Part shown: in pieces, positions 1-8,119 of the stretch
Numbering within the stretch: the stretch's first letter is position 1
Layout: each line of letters opens with the position of its first letter
Source: Halorussus rarus
GTDB taxonomy: Archaea; Halobacteriota; Halobacteria; Halobacteriales; Haladaptataceae
Assembly (NCBI RefSeq): GCF_003369835.1
Contig: NZ_QPMJ01000001.1
Location: 1,483,589 to 1,547,588 of the forward strand
Reading direction: 5' to 3'
DNA length: 64,000 nucleotides
The notes under the pieces: generated by a model
What the model was told of the DNA's origin: nothing
The model's input: only the letters and a program-made list of their open reading frames with translations
Databases searched by the model: none
Translations under genes and position numbers: made by a program

Positions 1-674
1 TTCTCGTCGTAGACGATGAGCACGAGGCCCTCGGACTCGGAACCGACGAACCCGAAGGGGAGCGGCTCGTCGGTCCGCCGGATCGAGAGCCGCCCGGTCT
101 CCAGCGCCTCCGCGAGCCGGTCGGTGTGGTCCTGCTGGAGGTACTCCAAGACCGGCGTCTCGAGCACCAGGTCGGCCGTCAGGTCGCCGTCGACGATCTC
201 CTCGTGGAAGATGTCGACGAACTGGGCGAGCACGACCGGAGTGGCCCCGAACACGCGGTCGGCGCGCCGGACCAGGTCGTCGATGTACTCGACGGGCCGG
301 GTCGGCGCGTGCCGCTCGGCGAGCACGGTGTCGGCCCCCAGCACCGGGTCGACCGTCACCGGCGCGTCGGCCGGCAGCACCGACAGCAGCCCGGCGCAGT
401 CGTGGATGCCGGCCGCGTGGGTCTCGAACGCCCGGTACTCGTCGGCGAGCAGCCGGCCCACGAGCGTGAGACGGACTCCCTCGTCGGTCTCGGTCACGAG
501 CCCCTGCTCCTCGAGCTCGCGCACCGCCTTGTACACCGTCGAGCGCGAGACGGCCAGTTCGTCGCGCAGGTCGCGCTTGGCGGTCGGGCCCTCGGCCAGC
601 CTGTCGAGGAACGGTCTGCGCTTGACGACGGTCGATATCACGTCGCGAAAGTCCGCGTCGTTGGCCCCGGTCAT
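1..674 (-). CDS. HTH transcriptional regulator, 3' end cut by window edge
   Basis: The minus-strand reading begins MTGANDADFRDVISTVVKRR and continues off the left edge, so about 224 residues are visible. Residues roughly 15-65 form a winged helix-turn-helix of MarR/TrmB type (KRDLRDELAVSRSTVYKAVR, then a wing ending VTETDEGVRLT). The rest resembles the C-terminal sensor part of haloarchaeal one-component regulators, ending in LVLIVYDE at the edge. The large plus-strand readings across the same bases are arginine/serine-rich shadows. Ligand and targets cannot be read from the sequence. It is transcribed away from the DUF7344 gene at 918. Confidence 0.8.
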   Translation of the reverse strand, partial: MTGANDADFRDVISTVVKRRPFLDRLAEGPTAKRDLRDELAVSRSTVYKAVRELEEQGLVTETDEGVRLTLVGRLLADEYRAFETHAAGIHDCAGLLSVLPADAPVTVDPVLGADTVLAERHAPTRPVEYIDDLVRRADRVFGATPVVLAQFVDIFHEEIVDGDLTADLVLETPVLEYLQQDHTDRLAEALETGRLSIRRTDEPLPFGFVGSESEGLVLIVYDE

Positions 675-904
675 ATCAGTTCTCGGTGGGATGCTCCCTC
701 TTTTACGACGCGCGTGACCTATTCGTTTCGGTGCCTTTCACGGCCCTCGGGGATGATTCGACGTCGGAGCGTCGCTCCTCGAACCCGGATCTGTTTCGTC
801 CTTCGAAACGTGTCCGACGAGCGTACACGCGGTTCCGACGCCGAACCCAGTCCGGTCGATTACAGTCAAATGGTACCAAGGCTAGCGTTCCGGTGCGCGC
901 GGCC

Positions 905-912
905 GGAGGTGA
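905..912 (+). promoter_or_regulatory. Strong Shine-Dalgarno site for the DUF7344 gene
   Basis: GGAGGTGA lies five bases before the ATG at 918 and is an uninterrupted match to the anti-Shine-Dalgarno end of haloarchaeal 16S rRNA. It fixes the start codon and shows that this gene is translated from a leadered mRNA. Confidence 0.7.
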
Positions 913-917
913 CACCC

Positions 918-1250
918 ATGATAGGAAACAGAGACGATTCGGAGCCCGGACGACCGGCGCACGCGCCCGACGAGCGGGAACTGACCCCCCAGACCGTGTG
1001 GGACCTGCTCGCGGACTCGCTCAGGCGCCGAACGCTCCGGGCGCTCGACGCCGACGAGGGCCGGGTGGCGCTCGCCGACCTCGCCGAGCGAGTGGCCGAC
1101 GAGCGACCGGTCGACGCCGTGGCGGTCCAGCTCCACCACAACCACCTGCCGAAGCTGGCGGCGTACGGCCTCGCGACCTACGACGCCGACGCGAACGAGG
1201 TCGTCGCCGAGAGCGTGCCGGAGTGGGTCGAACCGTTCCTCGACGCCTGA
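918..1250 (+). CDS. DUF7344-type winged-helix protein
   Basis: A 110-residue acidic protein. Residues 25-95 carry the pattern of the haloarchaeal DUF7344 winged-helix domain: TVWDLLADSLRRRTLRAL, an acidic segment, then VQLHHNHLPKLAAYGLATYD. It is probably a small DNA-binding regulator. The start is set by the Shine-Dalgarno site just upstream; longer in-frame extensions run through unrelated leader sequence. A second member of the same family is at 56662-57093. The target is unknown. Confidence 0.85.
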   Translation: MIGNRDDSEPGRPAHAPDERELTPQTVWDLLADSLRRRTLRALDADEGRVALADLAERVADERPVDAVAVQLHHNHLPKLAAYGLATYDADANEVVAESVPEWVEPFLDA

Positions 1251-1286
1251 CCCGCGGCGCGACGCCGGGAATCAGTCGGCCTCGAA

Positions 1287-2039
1287 TCACCGCATCAGTT
1301 CGCCGCCGTTGACCTCCAGGGTCTCGCCGGTCACGAACCCGGCGTCCCTGAGGTACGCGACAGCCTCGGCGATGTCCTCCGGCTGTCCGAACCGACCCAG
1401 CGGGATCTCGGCCAGTTCCTCGCGCTTCTCCGCCTCGGTCCGGTCGGCGGTCATGTCGGTCTCGACGTGGCCCGGGGCGACCGCGTTCACCCTGACGTCC
1501 GGCGCGAAGTCCGCGGCGTGGCTCTTCGTCAGTCCGAGGATGCCGGACTTCGAGGCCGCGTAGTGGCACTCCACGGGAGCACCGGTGTGGGCCAGGATCG
1601 AGGAGACGTTGGTGACCGACGGCGTGGGCGCTGGGCCGTCGTCGCTCTCGGCCGCATCGCGGAGGTGCGGCAGGGCCGCCTTCGTCACGTTGAACGCGCC
1701 GTTGACGTTGGTGTCCATCACCCGGTCGAAGTCCGCCGGCGAGAGGTCCTCGGTGAAGACGTGCTGGTCGACCCCGGCGTTGTTGACGACGTGGGCGACG
1801 CCGCCGAAGGCCTCGACCGTCGCGTCCACGAGGTCCGCCGCGGCCTCGGCGTCCCCGACGTCCGCGCGGACCGCGACCGCCTCGCTGTCGGTCTCCTCCT
1901 CGATTCGCTCGGCGACCGTCCGGGCCTTCTGGGCGCTCGACGCGTAGTTGACCGCCACGTCGTAGCCGTCGCGCGCGAACCGCCGTGCGACGGCTCGACC
2001 GATACCCCGGGACGACCCGGTGACGAGTGCTGCGGGCAT
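1287..2039 (-). CDS. SDR family oxidoreductase (FabG-like)
   Basis: A 250-residue short-chain dehydrogenase/reductase, full length for the family. The Rossmann nucleotide motif TGSSRGIGRA is at residues 7-16, VNNAG near residue 88, and the catalytic Tyr-x3-Lys (YAASK) near residue 160. It ends GFVTGETLEVNGGELMR, the usual end of 3-oxoacyl-ACP and acetoacetyl-CoA reductases. It probably uses NADPH on a 3-oxoacyl or similar carbonyl; the substrate cannot be fixed. The start MPAALVTGSS is the only one that places the Rossmann motif at the N terminus. Confidence 0.9.
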   Translation of the reverse strand: MPAALVTGSSRGIGRAVARRFARDGYDVAVNYASSAQKARTVAERIEEETDSEAVAVRADVGDAEAAADLVDATVEAFGGVAHVVNNAGVDQHVFTEDLSPADFDRVMDTNVNGAFNVTKAALPHLRDAAESDDGPAPTPSVTNVSSILAHTGAPVECHYAASKSGILGLTKSHAADFAPDVRVNAVAPGHVETDMTADRTEAEKREELAEIPLGRFGQPEDIAEAVAYLRDAGFVTGETLEVNGGELMR

Positions 2040-2100
2040 ACCACAACGACGGCACGCCGCGACCTTGTCGCTTATGCCGGCCGAGCGTGACGGCCCACGC

Positions 2101-2715
2101 ATGAGCGACCCCGGACCGGACCCAGACCCCAGAGGGAACGCCCGCGCCGGCGCGGACGCCGACGACCCGCTGGACGATCCCGAGATCGAGGACCTGCTCG
2201 ACGAACTGGAGGAACTGGAGGAGACCGTCGACGACCCCGACGAGCGCGAGCAGGTCCGCGAGACGATGCGTATGGCCCGCCGGGTCTCGACGCCGGGCGC
2301 GTTCGGCCGGGTCATCCGGGGGTTCGACCGCCACGACGCCGCCGAGGCGCTGGTCGGCAGCGTGGTCGTCGGGGTGCCGATGCTGGTCGAGGGCGGGACG
2401 CTGGAGGTCGGGGCGTTCATCGCGGCCAACCCGTGGGCGTTCGGGGTGACGCTGCTGGGCGCGGTCGGGCTGGTGATCGGCGTGCTGTACGTCGCCGAGA
2501 TCCAGCAGGTCGAGATCTACCGGCCGCTGTTCGGGGTGGTTCCCCGTCGGCTGGTCGGCGTGCTCGCCATCTCGTTCGCCACCGCGTTCGTCATGATGAC
2601 CGCCTGGGGCCGGGTGACGTGGACCGAACCGTGGCTCGCGCTCTGCCAGGTCGTGGTCGCGTTCGCGCCGATGGCGCTCGGCGGCGCGCTCGGCGACATC
2701 CTGCCGGGGTCCTGA
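2101..2715 (+). CDS. DUF2391-type integral membrane protein
   Basis: A 204-residue protein with a very acidic N-terminal half (residues 15-65, rich in Asp and Glu with a coiled-coil-like LLDELEELEETVDD) followed by four or five membrane helices from about residue 80, including VGSVVVGVPMLVE, FGVTLLGAVGLVIGVLYVA and LVGVLAISFATAFVMMTAW. It ends ALGGALGDILPGS. The arrangement fits the DUF2391 (COG4711) family, of unknown function. It is divergent from the SDR gene with a 61-base gap, so the two share a promoter region. Confidence 0.75.
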   Translation: MSDPGPDPDPRGNARAGADADDPLDDPEIEDLLDELEELEETVDDPDEREQVRETMRMARRVSTPGAFGRVIRGFDRHDAAEALVGSVVVGVPMLVEGGTLEVGAFIAANPWAFGVTLLGAVGLVIGVLYVAEIQQVEIYRPLFGVVPRRLVGVLAISFATAFVMMTAWGRVTWTEPWLALCQVVVAFAPMALGGALGDILPGS

Positions 2716-2866
2716 GCCGCCGGGGACCGGACTCTCGCGCCGCCGGCCGACGCGTCCGGAGCCGGACGCCCGCGGGCCGTCACGGCCGCCGCGACGGACC
2801 GACACAAAGTATATTAGCCCAGTGCGGGTAATGGTAGCTGTTGACGCGCGAATTCTGGTGATCCGT

Positions 2867-3022
2867 ATGATAGAATGTCCACACTGCGGTTCGGAGCTGA
2901 ATCGGCGAACTAACTCTCAGCAGCGGCGGAGCGGCGATCCGCTCGGCGCGAAATCGACCGGTTCAGAGCTCGTCTCCTGTCCGGACTGCGACGAGGTCAT
3001 CGACGGGTTCTCCGCCCACTGA
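2867..3022 (+). CDS. Small double-CPxC zinc-ribbon protein
   Basis: A 51-residue protein beginning MIECPHCGSELN and ending with CPDCDEVIDGFSAH. Two CPxC knuckles about 30 residues apart are expected to bind one zinc ion. Small CPxCG proteins are common in haloarchaea, and several act as regulators or partner proteins; the role here is unknown. The ATG at 2867 is preferred over 2831 because it places the first knuckle at the N terminus. Confidence 0.75.
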   Translation: MIECPHCGSELNRRTNSQQRRSGDPLGAKSTGSELVSCPDCDEVIDGFSAH

Positions 3023-3076
3023 CGTCCCCGACTCGCTCCCTTTTCGCGACCGACGCGCGCTCGCGACGTCCCGTCC

Positions 3077-3502
3077 TCACAGCGCCGCCAGCGCCTCGCG
3101 GGCGTTCTCGACCGCGGCGTCCTTCTTGGCCGGGTAGGCCTCGACCTTCGCCCGGAAGGTGATGCCCTCCCCGAGCGCGGCCTCGCCGCGGTACGCGGTC
3201 TGTTTGTCGAGTCGGAGGAACAGCGAGCAGTTCTCGTCGACGCGCTCGTCGAGTTCGTCGAGCAGGTCGTCGACGTCGGGGAGTTCGGCGACCTTCGAGA
3301 GGACGTGACGCATCTCGTCGGCGTTCTCGACCCGGGCCGAGAGCACCAGGATGCGGTCGCCGTGGTGGCCCTCGCTCTTCGCGCGCTCGATCTCGAACTC
3401 CTCGGGGAGGTAGGTCCGGAGCGCCTGCTCGACGCGCTTGTCGTCCTCGGTGGCGTAGCAGAACGCCCGGAGGTCGATGTAGTGGAACGGGACTTCGGCC
3501 AT
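3077..3502 (-). CDS. RNA-binding protein of COG1325 (predicted exosome-associated)
   Basis: A 141-residue protein, MAEVPFHYIDLRAFCYATED onward, matching the archaeal RNA_binding (PF01877, COG1325) family by length and motifs (FHYIDLRAFCYATED, GHHGDRILVLSARVENADEM, RLDKQTAYRGEAAL). Genomic context has linked the family to the archaeal exosome and RNase P; no exosome gene is nearby here. The single ATG at 3502 is the obvious start. Confidence 0.85.
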   Translation of the reverse strand: MAEVPFHYIDLRAFCYATEDDKRVEQALRTYLPEEFEIERAKSEGHHGDRILVLSARVENADEMRHVLSKVAELPDVDDLLDELDERVDENCSLFLRLDKQTAYRGEAALGEGITFRAKVEAYPAKKDAAVENAREALAAL

Positions 3503-3610
3503 GGAGAGGGGTAGGAGGCCCGGACTGAAAAAGGCGTTTCGTTCGGTTCAGCGGGTCACGGGCGAGTTTCGGAGGCGGGCTTTCCGGTTCTGAGACCTAG
3601 CACACTCCAC

Positions 3611-3784
3611 CGTGGCGCGCACTGGCGCGGCCCTCGTGGCCGCGCCAATGTGCGCGAGGGACGAGGAGCGCAGGCCGGAGCGTAGTGTAGGCCGAGCACC
3701 GCAAGAGGCTGGGGAGGGGTGAGGCCGTTGCGGGGCAGTGCGGTCGCGGAAATTCATATGTGACGGCAGTAGCTAGCTCAGTTA
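3611..3784. repeat. Dispersed structured repeat, copy A
   Basis: This 413-base gap between genes holds one of two copies of a repeat; the other is at 18285-18430. It opens with a hairpin at 3617-3655: outer arms GCGCAC/GTGCGC, inner arms TGGCGCGGCC/GGCCGCGCCA, loop CTCGT and a two-base bulge. Shared blocks follow: CGAGGGACGAG, GAGGCTGGGGAGG, TGAGGCCGTTGCGG and TGACGGCAGTAGCTAGCTC. A segment at about 3666-3704 differs completely from copy B. Spurious reading frames cross it, but no real gene is visible. Bases 3785-3915 show nothing else. Confidence 0.8.
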
Positions 3785-3915
3785 CAGCTCCGACCGACCT
3801 CGAAACCGCGTAGCCGACCGGACAATTCAGAGTGGCACCCTTCACCGAGCGAAGCCGCGATGCCACTGGCCGACGGATCCACTGACGAAATACCGAACCG
3901 AGAAATCGCCGCGAT

Positions 3916-4104
3916 CTACTCCTCGTCTTCGACCGCTTCGAGCGAGTCCTCGGGGATGCCGGTCTCTTGGCCCTCCTCGAAGCTGACGGTGTAGGTGCTG
4001 TCGCCGAACATCGTGTCCATCACCTGGGTGATCTGTCCCTCCTCGCCGTCGTACTCGCTGTGCTCGTCGTGCAGGATGACGCGGTCGTCTTCCTCGAAGC
4101 TCAT
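3916..4104 (-). CDS. DUF1918-like small protein
   Basis: A 62-residue acidic protein, MSFEEDDRVILHDEHSEYDG then ITQVMDTMFGDSTYTVSFEE and a tail rich in Glu. The length and the DDRVILHD...GEEGQITQV pattern fit the small SH3-like barrel proteins annotated as DUF1918 in haloarchaea. Function unknown. A TATA-like CTTTTATC on the minus strand near 4130 is about 25 nt before the ATG, so the transcript is probably leaderless. Confidence 0.75.
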   Translation of the reverse strand: MSFEEDDRVILHDEHSEYDGEEGQITQVMDTMFGDSTYTVSFEEGQETGIPEDSLEAVEDEE

Positions 4105-4285
4105 GGTGTCGACTAACCTCGCGGCCGATAAAAGCGACCCGGTTCTGCGCGGCGGCCCAGCCGTTCCGGGCGGGCTCGCGCTACCGTGACAGACAAGCAC
4201 ATACTTTATATAATAGTTCTGGTAATACCGGATTGGATACCTCAACCGTGCGGAAAGCTACCAATTCACTTAAGGTGTCATAAAC

Positions 4286-5497
4286 ATGAAGAAGTCGAAA
4301 ATCGGAGTCGGACTGATCGGAATCGGTTCCCTGTTGTTCGTGGCCAGGAGCGTCGCACCCGGCCTGTTCTTCACCGGGCCGCTGGAGATGCTGACCGCGA
4401 TTCCCGGAGGTGCGGCGACGTTCGTCTGGTTCGGAATTCTCCTGTACGCGTACGACCGATACGGGCTGAGTCTCTCGCGGTCGTCCGGGACGACGCCGGG
4501 CCTCCAGCGACAGGACGTCATCGCGTCCACGAACTGGTCGCGCGAGAACAAACACCAGATCCGGAAGCTGTTCGGCGTCGGGCTGGCGACCGCGGGCGTG
4601 CTCGCGTGGGCGCTCTCGTCGGTCCTCGGCGTCGGCGGTCTCAAACTGCTCTGGCTGCTGGTCGCGGCCGTCGGCGTCGGCATGATCGTGCTGTCGTGGC
4701 GACTCGCCCGCGGCATCAAGGCCGACCACACCCGGGAGGTGTCGGTGCGACTGCCCGACCAGATCGCGCTCCACACCTTCCACGTCCGGCTTCGCCAGCT
4801 GGTCGAGGACCGGGGGTACGCCGTCGTCTCGGATACGTCGCCGAGCGAGGGCGGCCGCAGCGCCGCGTTCGCCGACGGCGTCTGGCTCTCCCACGGCAGT
4901 TTCAAGGCCCGGCGTCGTCCCGTGTCCGAGTCCCGGACGCTCGTCCCGGAAGTCGAGAACGATCCGTACCTCTCGAAGCTCCTGACCGCCATCACGGTCG
5001 GGTTCGTCGGCATCCTCGGCGGCATCAGCCTGACGCAGGTGCGTCCGGCGCCGACCGCGGCCGACCCGAACATGGCGCTGTACGACGGCGCTCACCTGCT
5101 CGGATGGCTGTTCGTGCTGGGCGGGGTCGGGCTGGTCGCCTACGGCTACGTCCGCCGAACGCGCGAGTGGGCCGAGATCTACTGCGTCGAGGAGGGGACG
5201 GTGTACGGGTCGAACGTCAACCTCTACGACGAGGCGACCCGGGCCGACTTCGACGGTCACGCGACGCCGAACGTCTCGGCGCCCGACACGGCCTGCGAGA
5301 TCGTCGTCACGCTCGGCGGGACGTGTACCAGTCTCTACGACGAGCGTCAACTGGAGAGCGACCTCCAGTCACTGGCCGAGGCGGTGCAGGGCGTCGCGCG
5401 CGATCAGCGCCACGAGTTCTTCGAGGACGAGGCCGACCTCTCGCCCGGCGACATCGAGCGCCCGACCGAGCCGAGCAGTCGGTCGGTCAGCGAGTAG
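4286..5497 (+). CDS. Multispanning membrane protein of unknown function
   Basis: A 403-residue protein that I do not recognise. About six membrane segments can be seen: residues 5-25, 33-55, two around 95-145, one near 235-255 and one near 275-295. A cytosolic domain lies between the fourth and fifth, and a soluble acidic tail follows residue 300. A TATA-like TTTATATAA at about 4205 and a weaker TTAAG near 4269 precede the ATG. It is convergent with the lipoprotein hydrolase at 5521, 23 bases away. Confidence 0.7.
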   Translation: MKKSKIGVGLIGIGSLLFVARSVAPGLFFTGPLEMLTAIPGGAATFVWFGILLYAYDRYGLSLSRSSGTTPGLQRQDVIASTNWSRENKHQIRKLFGVGLATAGVLAWALSSVLGVGGLKLLWLLVAAVGVGMIVLSWRLARGIKADHTREVSVRLPDQIALHTFHVRLRQLVEDRGYAVVSDTSPSEGGRSAAFADGVWLSHGSFKARRRPVSESRTLVPEVENDPYLSKLLTAITVGFVGILGGISLTQVRPAPTAADPNMALYDGAHLLGWLFVLGGVGLVAYGYVRRTREWAEIYCVEEGTVYGSNVNLYDEATRADFDGHATPNVSAPDTACEIVVTLGGTCTSLYDERQLESDLQSLAEAVQGVARDQRHEFFEDEADLSPGDIERPTEPSSRSVSE

Positions 5498-5520
5498 CAC
5501 TGTCCGCGTCTAGCGGCCCA

Positions 5521-7101
5521 TCATTCGCTCGCGGTCGTCGTCCCGCCGGGCGTATTCGAGTCCGTCTCGCCGGTCGCGGTCGTGGTACCGCTCCCCGTCG
5601 CGGTGTCATCCGCGACGGTGGTCCCGGTGGTCGTCCCGGGCGTGGCGGTTCCGCCGTCGGTGGTCTCGGACGGACCGACGTCGACGCCTGTCACCCGAAC
5701 TGCGAACGCCGCCAGGTCGACCACGACCCGCTTCGCGACGTTGTTCTGCTCGAGGTACTCGGCGTTCCCCGGCTTGCCGGTGCCGGGCATGAAGAGGTGG
5801 TTAAGCCTGTCGTACCGCCGGACGGTGACGTTCGACTCGTCGGCGAGCGCGTTCTTCCAGAGCGGGAGGTCGTCCTCGACGGTGACCTGGTAGTCGCGCT
5901 CGCCGAACAGGAGCAACCGGGGGACGTCGAGGCGCCGGGCGGTCGCCAGGTGGTCGTACTCGGCGAGCGTGCGCCAGTACTCGTCGCCGCCGAGGAACAC
6001 CACCTCGTCGTCCGGGAAGTCGAGCGAGCGTATCTGCTGGACCACTTGGCGCACCTGCTCGAGTCGGTCCCGCTCGGCCTCCGTTACGGTCCCGTCGCGG
6101 TTCGCGAGGTACTCGTTCTGGTCGAGGATCGCCCGACCGGCCGACCGGGCCAGGGGTGCGAGCATGACGACGCCCGCGAGGTTGTCGTCGCGGGCGGCGA
6201 TGCGCGGGGCCAGCGTCCCGCCGATGCTGTGGCCGGCGACGACCACGTCCCCGTCGGCGACGATCTCGGTCTCGCGGAGTCGCTCGACCGCGGCGAGCGC
6301 GTCGTTGGTCACCGCCTCGTCGATGGTGATCTCGGCGAAGTCGACCTCGCACGCCGCGGTGCGCTTCTCGTAGCGGAGGACGGCGACGCCGCGGGAGGCC
6401 AGCCCCCACGCGAGGTCCTTGTAGGGCTTGTTCGGCCCGACGGTCCCGTCGCGGTCGCTCGGTCCCTGGCCGTGGACCAGCACGACGCCGGGCGCCCGCT
6501 CGACGCCCTCGGGGAGCGTCAGCGTCCCGCCGAGCGCGCAGGAGTCGGTCGCTCGCAGCGTCACCTCGCGCTCGGCGAACGACAACTGGTCGGCGTACGG
6601 CGGCGGCGACCAGTTCCCGGCCGGGGGCCGGAGCCGGAACCCGGCGATGCCCTCGGGACCGAACGCGACGATCACCTCGAGCCGGCCGCGGGCGAACTCG
6701 GCGACGCCCGTCACCACCTCTCGGTCGCCCTGGGAGGTGACCTCGAGTCCGGTCAGCACGCGGAACGCGCCGTACTCGTCCTCGAAGCCGGTCCAGACCT
6801 GGCGGAGCTGGTCGGCGGTAATCTGTTCGGCGACCGACGGGCTGAACCGCTCGTGGGCGGTCTCGTACGAGCCGTCGGCGATGAGGCCGACGAACTCCCT
6901 CGCCCGTCGCTTTACCTCCGCGGTGTCGGCGGAGGTGGCTGTCGTCGTCGATCCGGTCGCGGCGGTCGTCGTCGACGATTCGGCGTCCGTCTCGGTCGTC
7001 GCGGTTGTCGTGCTGTCGCCGGCGCCCTGACAGCCGGCGAGGAGCGCGGTCAGGCCGCTCCCCGCGGCGGTCAGGACGGTTCGTCGGTCGTGGTCTGGCA
7101 T
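5521..7101 (-). CDS. Tat lipoprotein: DUF3887-like domain plus alpha/beta hydrolase
   Basis: A 526-residue exported protein. The N terminus has a twin-arginine lipoprotein signal, DRRTVLTAAGSGLTALLAGC, with the lipobox Cys near residue 23. A threonine-rich linker follows, then a DUF3887-like domain (about residues 60-150: REFVGLIADGSYETAHERFS) and an alpha/beta hydrolase domain with HGQGPSDRDG, the nucleophile elbow GHSIGG, the acid loop LLFGERDYQV and the final His in LNHLFMPG. A second Thr/Gly-rich tail ends it. It probably acts as a cell-surface esterase or peptidase; the substrate is unknown. The start is chosen at the Tat signal, not at 7206. Confidence 0.85.
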   Translation of the reverse strand: MPDHDRRTVLTAAGSGLTALLAGCQGAGDSTTTATTETDAESSTTTAATGSTTTATSADTAEVKRRAREFVGLIADGSYETAHERFSPSVAEQITADQLRQVWTGFEDEYGAFRVLTGLEVTSQGDREVVTGVAEFARGRLEVIVAFGPEGIAGFRLRPPAGNWSPPPYADQLSFAEREVTLRATDSCALGGTLTLPEGVERAPGVVLVHGQGPSDRDGTVGPNKPYKDLAWGLASRGVAVLRYEKRTAACEVDFAEITIDEAVTNDALAAVERLRETEIVADGDVVVAGHSIGGTLAPRIAARDDNLAGVVMLAPLARSAGRAILDQNEYLANRDGTVTEAERDRLEQVRQVVQQIRSLDFPDDEVVFLGGDEYWRTLAEYDHLATARRLDVPRLLLFGERDYQVTVEDDLPLWKNALADESNVTVRRYDRLNHLFMPGTGKPGNAEYLEQNNVAKRVVVDLAAFAVRVTGVDVGPSETTDGGTATPGTTTGTTVADDTATGSGTTTATGETDSNTPGGTTTASE

Positions 7102-7224
7102 CGATCTGTGTCGTGAGCAGGTCGTCTGGGTCGGTTCGTTGCGTGCCGTAGTTCGTCGCTCGATCGAGGCGTCCGTCGACTCGGGCGGCCGGCAGCCGCA
7201 GGGCAATCCTGTTAGTCGCGTATC

Positions 7225-7257
7225 GTAAAGTGTCCTTTACTGTAAAGCCTACTTTAC
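7225..7257. promoter_or_regulatory. Tandem palindromic operator, four GTAAAG half-sites
   Basis: Four six-base half-sites alternate in orientation: GTAAAG (7225-7230), TGTC spacer, CTTTAC (7235-7240), one base, GTAAAG (7242-7247), CCTA spacer, CTTTAC (7252-7257). The two units have the same GTAAAG-N4-CTTTAC form with different spacers, and the inner pair makes a further CTTTAC-T-GTAAAG palindrome. On the minus strand a TATA-like TTTTATG near 7263-7269 places the expected transcription start of the lipoprotein gene inside this block, as for a repressor site. The rest of the 420-base gap (7102-7521) shows no gene. Confidence 0.65.
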
Positions 7258-7521
7258 AATCCTACATAAAACCACCGTCGAGCGTCCGTCGCACTGCGAC
7301 CCCGGGCCGAGTTCGCTGAACGGCGTCTCCCAGATCCGATGACTCCCGCCGGGTCGACTGCGGTCGAACCGCGTGACCGCGGGACAGCGTCGGGGCTCGG
7401 TCGACCGACCGAAGGCTTATTCTTGCGGCCCCCGAAACCTTCAGATTATGACTCGACGTCCCGCGCTCGCCGCCCGGTCGGCCCGCCCGCTCGGACCAGT
7501 GCCCCGGTCTCCGTCGCCGAG

Positions 7522-8085
7522 ATGACGACCATCGACGACCTCTGGTACCTCGCCACGCAGGCCGAGCAGCGGGCCGAGCAGGCCCACCACCGGCTGACCG
7601 ACAGCTACGACGAGTTCCTCGAACGCACCCACGCCCGCCGGGTCTCTCGGCCCCGGTTCCGGACGCTCGCCGAGCGCATCGCCGAGTTCGGCGCGCCCTA
7701 CGGCGCCCACTCGGTCGTCTACCGGCCGTCGGGCGAACTCCTGCTCGTGCGCCACGCCGACGTCGGCATGTGGGTCGTCCCGGGCGGCGAGCCCGACCCC
7801 GGCGAGTCGTTCCGGGAGGCCGCCGAGCGCGAACTCGCCGAGGAGGCCGGCGTGGAGGCCACCTACCGAGGCCTGGCGATGAACGTCCGGGTCGAGGTCC
7901 GATGCGACGACTACTCGACGTGGGGCGTCCTCCCGCTGTTCGAGGCCCGCGTCGAGAGCGACCGGGCGCCCGACCCCGACGACCCGGACGGCGAGATCAC
8001 CGACGCGCGGTGGTTCGACGACCTCCCCGAGGACACCCGCGACCGCGAGGACCTGCAGGCGTGGCGGGAGTTCGCGCTGGGGTGA
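7522..8085 (+). CDS. NUDIX hydrolase
   Basis: A 187-residue protein. The Nudix box near residues 90-112 matches G-x5-E-x7-REL-x-EE-x-G-V exactly (GEPDPGESFREA... ending EEAGV). An N-terminal helical extension (MTTIDDLWYLATQAEQRAEQ) precedes it, as in a haloarchaeal NUDIX subgroup. It should hydrolyse a nucleoside diphosphate linked to some moiety; the substrate is not predictable. I prefer the ATG at 7522, since the extension back to 7339 is low-complexity leader. Confidence 0.88.
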   Translation: MTTIDDLWYLATQAEQRAEQAHHRLTDSYDEFLERTHARRVSRPRFRTLAERIAEFGAPYGAHSVVYRPSGELLLVRHADVGMWVVPGGEPDPGESFREAAERELAEEAGVEATYRGLAMNVRVEVRCDDYSTWGVLPLFEARVESDRAPDPDDPDGEITDARWFDDLPEDTRDREDLQAWREFALG

Positions 8086-8119
8086 GTCGCAGGGACCGCC
8101 GGGAAAAGAGATGACGCTA

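Noticed and set aside
4186-7116. A 976-residue plus-strand open frame across two genes
   Set aside because: It crosses the membrane-protein gene in another frame and the reverse strand of the lipoprotein hydrolase. The translation is Arg/Gly/Pro-rich with no domain, as expected from GC-rich codon shadows.
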